The translations under genes were made by a program, and so were the position numbers. Under the pieces are notes generated by a model. That model made no database searches. It was not told the DNA's origin and saw nothing but the letters and a program-made list of their open reading frames with translations. This document shows positions 6,782 to 9,876 of a stretch of 9,876 nt of DNA, in pieces. This DNA is from an uncultured Clostridium sp. Lineage in GTDB: Bacteria; Cyanobacteriota; Vampirovibrionia; Gastranaerophilales; Gastranaerophilaceae. Each line of letters begins with the position of its first letter. Position 1 is the stretch's first letter. The DNA is taken from the NCBI GenBank assembly GCA_958449715.1, contig CAUDIU010000062.1:1-9876 (forward strand). The letters are read 5' to 3'.

Positions 6782-7690
6782 CTAAACCTGTAAATGTTTT
6801 TTAATACAAAGGAAACTACCACCAGCTCCAAACAAGATTGCCATCGTAAACATTACCGCTATTACAAAATTCTGAGCATGTAAAGGCGTTGGCACCATAA
6901 AGAATTGATGCATATGATTAAGGCCATTCTGCACAAAATTCAATGGTAATAAGGCTATAACAGCGCCAGAAAAGCCATAAAAAGCACCTTGCATAATTAA
7001 CGGGAATCTTATATACCAGTTAGATACACCCATTAATCTCATAATTTCAATTTCTTCTTTTCTTGATTGAATTACTAACTGAATTGTATTATTTATAATA
7101 GTTATAGTTAAAATACCCATTATGATTACTACAAATACAGTAATCATATTAACGATTTTATTTAACGCTTCTATTTTTTTAGCCAAATCTTGAGCATAAC
7201 TCATATCCTCTACAGATTTTAGCTGTTTAACATTTTTGAATACTTCTTCAATATTTTCAGGCTTATCAACCTTTACATGTAACGTATCCGGTAATGGATT
7301 TTCAATATCTGGTAAATCCATTTCTCGTTTTAAATTAGCCCAAGAAGAAGCTTTTGGAATTATTGTTACATTTTCAACATGTTGAAATTCTTTTATTCTA
7401 TTTTTAACAACATTCGCATCAGAATTTTCTTTTAAATAAACAGAAATTTCCAATACATTACCTAATTCATGTGCAAAAGATGAAATGGATAAAGCAGATC
7501 TAAAAAATGATCCAAATATCGTTAAAATGGCAGCCATTGTTGTAATTATTACCAAATTAACAATACCAGTTCTATGAACATCATGAATTGTTTGCTTTGT
7601 TAAACGATATAATATTCTTAATTCACATAACCAATCTTTTGGAATATGTTTTTTTACTTGTTTTTTTATTTTAGTCTTTGAACTATTCAT
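6782..7690 (-). CDS. ftsX: Cell division ABC transporter permease-like protein FtsX
   Basis: FtsX is the inner-membrane partner of FtsE. The complex does not transport a known substrate but relays ATP hydrolysis to periplasmic or extracellular peptidoglycan hydrolases at the divisome. At 302 residues, it has a Lys-rich cytoplasmic N-terminus (1-40), TM1 (about 43-62), an extracytoplasmic domain (about 70-177, with the family motif NPLPDTLHVKV, 131-141), and three C-terminal helices (about 178-205, 229-252, 274-296). The coupling segment EIEIMRLMGVSNWYIRFPL (213-231) precedes TM3 and is typical of the family. The ATG lies inside the end of ftsE (8-base overlap), with AGCAGGT as ribosome-binding site. 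No hydrolase or coiled-coil partner (EnvC, PcsB, CwlO type) is encoded within the window, so the output of the complex here is unknown. Confidence 0.95.
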   Translation of the reverse strand: MNSSKTKIKKQVKKHIPKDWLCELRILYRLTKQTIHDVHRTGIVNLVIITTMAAILTIFGSFFRSALSISSFAHELGNVLEISVYLKENSDANVVKNRIKEFQHVENVTIIPKASSWANLKREMDLPDIENPLPDTLHVKVDKPENIEEVFKNVKQLKSVEDMSYAQDLAKKIEALNKIVNMITVFVVIIMGILTITIINNTIQLVIQSRKEEIEIMRLMGVSNWYIRFPLIMQGAFYGFSGAVIALLPLNFVQNGLNHMHQFFMVPTPLHAQNFVIAVMFTMAILFGAGGSFLCIKKHLQV

Positions 7691-8360
7691 AAGTACCTGC
7701 TTGTATATCCCTTACAATTTCACCTTTATCAAGAGTAATAACTCTTTTTCTAAAATAATCTACCATTGCATTGTCATGAGTAGATACAATAACTGTAATT
7801 CCACGTTGATTTATTTGATCCAAAATCTGCATGATTTCCATTGAATTTTTAGGATCTAAATTTCCAGTAGGCTCATCTGCAATTAATAAAGGAGGCCCAT
7901 TTACAATTGCACGAGCAATACCAACTCTTTGTTGTTCTCCACCTGATAGTTCAGAAGGAGTCGCATTCATTTTATCATACAAACCAACTATTTTTAATGC
8001 CCCAGATACTCGTGCATTAATCTCTTTAGAGCTAATTCCTAAAGTTCTGATAACATAAGCTACATTATCATATACACTCATATTTTGAAGCAATTTATAA
8101 TCTTGAAAAACAATTCCCATACATCTTCTTAAATTTGGAACCTTGTCATTTGAAAGGTTTGCAATATTTATGCCACCTATTGTCACAGTACCACTTGAAG
8201 GTCGTTCTTCATTATATAAAAGTTTCATTAAAGTGGATTTACCTGCACCAGAAGCTCCGACAATAAATACAAATTCACCCGAAAGAATATCTAAGTTAAT
8301 ATTTTTCAAAGCATAATGATCATTTTTATATTTTTTTGTAACTGATCTAAATTGAATCAT
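7683..8360 (-). CDS. ftsE: Cell division ATP-binding protein FtsE
   Basis: This is the cytoplasmic ABC-type ATPase of the FtsEX complex. Its 225 residues match the family. All nucleotide-binding elements are intact: Walker A GASGAGKS (35-42), Q-loop Gln86 (VFQDYKLL), signature LSGGEQQR (138-145), Walker B LLIADEP (158-164, catalytic Glu163), D-loop NLDP and H-loop His195 (STHD). The gene body (RSVTKKYKNDHYALKNINL, LLYNEERPSSG) is FtsE-like rather than LolD- or MacB-like, and the overlapping ftsX settles the name. AAGGA, seven bases upstream of the ATG, is the ribosome-binding site. It follows the transketolase half by 50 bases, with no obvious terminator between them, so it is probably co-transcribed from the promoter at about 9425. 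The ftsX start codon lies within its last codons, which suggests coupled translation. Confidence 0.96.
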   Translation of the reverse strand: MIQFRSVTKKYKNDHYALKNINLDILSGEFVFIVGASGAGKSTLMKLLYNEERPSSGTVTIGGINIANLSNDKVPNLRRCMGIVFQDYKLLQNMSVYDNVAYVIRTLGISSKEINARVSGALKIVGLYDKMNATPSELSGGEQQRVGIARAIVNGPPLLIADEPTGNLDPKNSMEIMQILDQINQRGITVIVSTHDNAMVDYFRKRVITLDKGEIVRDIQAGTYE

Positions 8361-8410
8361 AATTTTTCCTTATCTTTCTAATCCTGAATATTTCAATACT
8401 CTGGACTTGA

Positions 8411-9385
8411 TTAAATTTTTGAAGACTGGATAAGACGATACTTATCAATATATTTTTTAATAGTACCAGTTAACTTATCAGAACTTAAGCCATAATAATC
8501 GAGCAAGAAATCCCACTTACCACTCTGACCAAAATTATCATTTACCCCTATTCTATGAACTGGCAAAGGATAATATTCTGCAAGCAATTCACAAACTGCA
8601 CTACCTAAACCACCCGTTATAGAGTGATTTTCAACTGTCATTACAAATCTTGTTTTCTTAACATTTTCAATAATAGTAGCGCCGTCAAGAGGTTTTACAA
8701 CTGGTACATGGATAATTTGAGCTGAATAACCTGATTTTTTCAAATTCTCACATGCTTCAATTACTTCTGCTAAAGTTTCACCATTTGTAATAATAGTTAC
8801 ATCTGTACCATCTTCTATAACTCTGGCTTTGCAAAAATCAAATTCATAATTTTCGTCAAAGATATCACAAACATTAGTTCTAGGAATCCTAATATACATA
8901 GGTCCATAATTTTCAGCAGCAAACTTGATAACCTGTTCACATTCTCTACAATCTGCAGGTACTATAACTGACATGTTAGGTATTCCACGCATTAAAGAAA
9001 TATCTTCTAAAGCCTGATGACTTGCGCCATCTTCTCCAACTGTAACACCGCCATGAGTTCCTACAATTTTAACATTAAATTCCGGATAACATACAGAATT
9101 TCTAATTTGGTCATATGTTCTACCTGTTACAAACATTGCAAAACTCGCAGCAAAAGGGACCTTACCAACAGAGGCTAAACCAACTGCCGTTGTAATCATA
9201 TCTTGTTCTGCAATTCCACAATTAAAAAATCTTTCAGGAAATTCTTTCGCAAAAATTTGTGTTTGGGTAGAGCATGACAAATCAGCATCTAATACTACAA
9301 TATTTGGGTTAGATTTACCTAACTCTGCTAAAGTTTTACCAAATACAGACCTAATAGATTTTCTATTATTCTTATCAATTATCAT
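8411..9385 (-). CDS. Transketolase C-terminal subunit (split transketolase)
   Basis: These 324 residues correspond to the C-terminal half of transketolase: the pyrimidine-binding domain (about 1-180) and the C-terminal regulatory domain (about 190-320). The catalytic Glu60 that activates thiamine diphosphate sits in NCGIAEQDM (55-63). Other family hallmarks are VLDADLS (31-37), FAMFVTGRTYDQIRN (82-96) and GTHGGVTVGEDGASHQ (109-124). Such halves work only with a separate N-terminal, diphosphate-binding subunit, to move two-carbon units in the pentose-phosphate pathway. That partner gene is usually directly upstream, yet here the upstream space is a promoter and then a divergent unrelated gene, so it must be elsewhere. 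A DXS-like or pyruvate-dehydrogenase-beta-like role is less likely given the motifs. The ribosome-binding site is weak (GGGAT). It is the first gene of the probable operon leading into ftsEX. Confidence 0.92.
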   Translation of the reverse strand: MIIDKNNRKSIRSVFGKTLAELGKSNPNIVVLDADLSCSTQTQIFAKEFPERFFNCGIAEQDMITTAVGLASVGKVPFAASFAMFVTGRTYDQIRNSVCYPEFNVKIVGTHGGVTVGEDGASHQALEDISLMRGIPNMSVIVPADCRECEQVIKFAAENYGPMYIRIPRTNVCDIFDENYEFDFCKARVIEDGTDVTIITNGETLAEVIEACENLKKSGYSAQIIHVPVVKPLDGATIIENVKKTRFVMTVENHSITGGLGSAVCELLAEYYPLPVHRIGVNDNFGQSGKWDFLLDYYGLSSDKLTGTIKKYIDKYRLIQSSKI

Positions 9386-9420
9386 ATAATATACATCCCA
9401 CTCATCTGTGTTACATCAAT

Positions 9421-9429
9421 ATTATAGCA
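9421..9429 (-). promoter_or_regulatory. Extended -10 promoter of the transketolase-ftsEX operon
   Basis: On the minus strand TGCTATAAT (9429-9421) is a perfect extended -10 with the consensus TATAAT, 35 bases upstream of the transketolase ATG. The -35 position (TTCCCT, 9449-9444) is poor; TTTACA lies too far upstream (24-base spacer). No further clear promoter is seen before ftsE, so this may drive all five minus-strand genes. Confidence 0.6.
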
Positions 9430-9580
9430 TAAATATAAAATTAAGGGAAATGTAAATTTTAAGCTGTTTTTGTTAAGAATTATTAAAAAATTTTCTAATT
9501 TTAGCAATTTTATATCTTGAGGGATATTTAAACAGTAGAATAAAAATATGGAAGATATTTTATCGAAAGGAAGAAATTAA

Positions 9581-9876
9581 ATGATTCAAGCTCCAAATTT
9601 AGTAAATCCTTACATGCAACCCCAAATGCAGTACATGACACAACCATTACCTGCACCTAATTACAATGCAGTAAAGATTGACGTACACAATCCTTCAGTG
9701 AGCGCACCGGGAGTTGGCCAAGTTGCAATGAATGTTCCTCAATATGCAGCACCTACAATGCCATATTATACATACCCACAAGCTCAATTATATGATTATC
9801 CGCAGACACAGGCTCAACCTTATTACATGCCTCCACAACAACAAATTGTCTGCCCACCTTGTCCAGTAGCACAACA
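9581..9876 (+). CDS. Pro/Gln/Tyr-rich hypothetical protein, 3'-truncated by window edge
   Basis: The frame is open from ATG 9581 to the end of the window (98 residues), with a good ribosome-binding site GAAAGGAAG (9565-9573), 7 bases before the ATG. The visible part is low in complexity: rich in Pro, Gln, Tyr, Ala and Met, with stretches such as NPYMQPQMQYM, PYYTYPQAQ and YYMPPQQQ, and a CPPCP motif at 91-95. The one segment that looks folded or conserved is NAVKIDVHNPSVSAPGVG (29-46). There is no signal peptide or membrane helix so far. It is probably a disordered N-terminal region leading to a domain beyond the window. I do not recognise the family. It diverges from the transketolase operon across a 195-base spacer whose plus-strand promoter is not clear (TAGAAT at 9536-9541 is a weak candidate). 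Confidence 0.75.
   Translation, partial: MIQAPNLVNPYMQPQMQYMTQPLPAPNYNAVKIDVHNPSVSAPGVGQVAMNVPQYAAPTMPYYTYPQAQLYDYPQTQAQPYYMPPQQQIVCPPCPVAQ

Noticed and set aside
7831..8058. 75-codon plus-strand open frame inside ftsE
   Set aside because: It lies antisense to the conserved Walker B, signature and Q-loop codons of ftsE, has no ribosome-binding site, and its protein has no recognisable feature.
9386..9580. Search for a riboswitch, tRNA or small RNA in the divergent spacer
   Set aside because: The spacer is AT-rich, without stable GC-paired stems or conserved aptamer-like blocks. Only the -10 elements and ribosome-binding sites stand out.
1..9876. CRISPR arrays, insertion sequences, phage genes or long repeats
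   Set aside because: No regularly spaced direct repeats, transposase motifs, terminal inverted repeats or phage-type genes were seen. Apart from the first and last genes, the content is mainly housekeeping.

Overview
The window is AT-rich, with poly-A/T-rich intergenic spacers, good AAGGAG-type Shine-Dalgarno sites and a sigma-70-like promoter grammar. The gene set is bacterial: aspS, ribF, ftsE-ftsX, a split transketolase half, a DUF2142 membrane protein and a type IV pilin-like protein. The pilin-like protein has a class III-type leader, six cysteines, and a C-terminus of the form CFGK-x-NDNWEM. Together with the Pro/Gln/Tyr-rich protein at the right edge, this suggests a non-photosynthetic cyanobacterial relative (Gastranaerophilales / Vampirovibrionia, 'Melainabacteria'). 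That assignment rests on pattern memory, not on a search.

Layout from left to right. Bases 2-964 (+) hold the 3' part of a DUF2142-type polytopic membrane protein, followed 20 bases later by a small protein with an acidic tail (985-1371, +). A candidate extended -10 promoter precedes aspS (1460-3238, +), which ends in a strong bidirectional hairpin terminator (3244-3279). The terminator is shared with the convergent pilin-like gene (3277-4016, -). That gene has a near-consensus promoter and ribosome-binding site, but its reading frame is broken by a run of ten G residues (3979-3988) in the leader-peptide codons. Back to back with it is ribF (4105-4983, +). Its TATAAT box ends six bases before the ATG, which implies a leaderless mRNA.

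Bases 9385-4976 (-) form a probable five-gene operon. In transcription order it holds the transketolase C-terminal half, ftsE, ftsX (8-base overlap), a degenerate receiver/GGDEF protein (4-base gap) and an isochorismatase-family hydrolase (20-base gap). The hydrolase ends by overlapping the tail of ribF by 8 bases. An extended -10 (TGCTATAAT) lies 35 bases upstream of the first gene. At the right edge a divergent gene (9581 onward, +) encodes a Pro/Gln/Tyr-rich protein that runs off the window.

Most of the region is housekeeping: translation, FMN/FAD synthesis, pentose-phosphate metabolism and divisome/cell-wall control by FtsEX. The points most worth a second look are: (1) a possible poly-G phase-variation switch in the part of a prepilin that is cleaved off; (2) a catalytically dead receiver-GGDEF protein with an unassigned C-terminal domain, tightly coupled to ftsEX; and (3) the leaderless ribF promoter interlocked with the pilin promoter.
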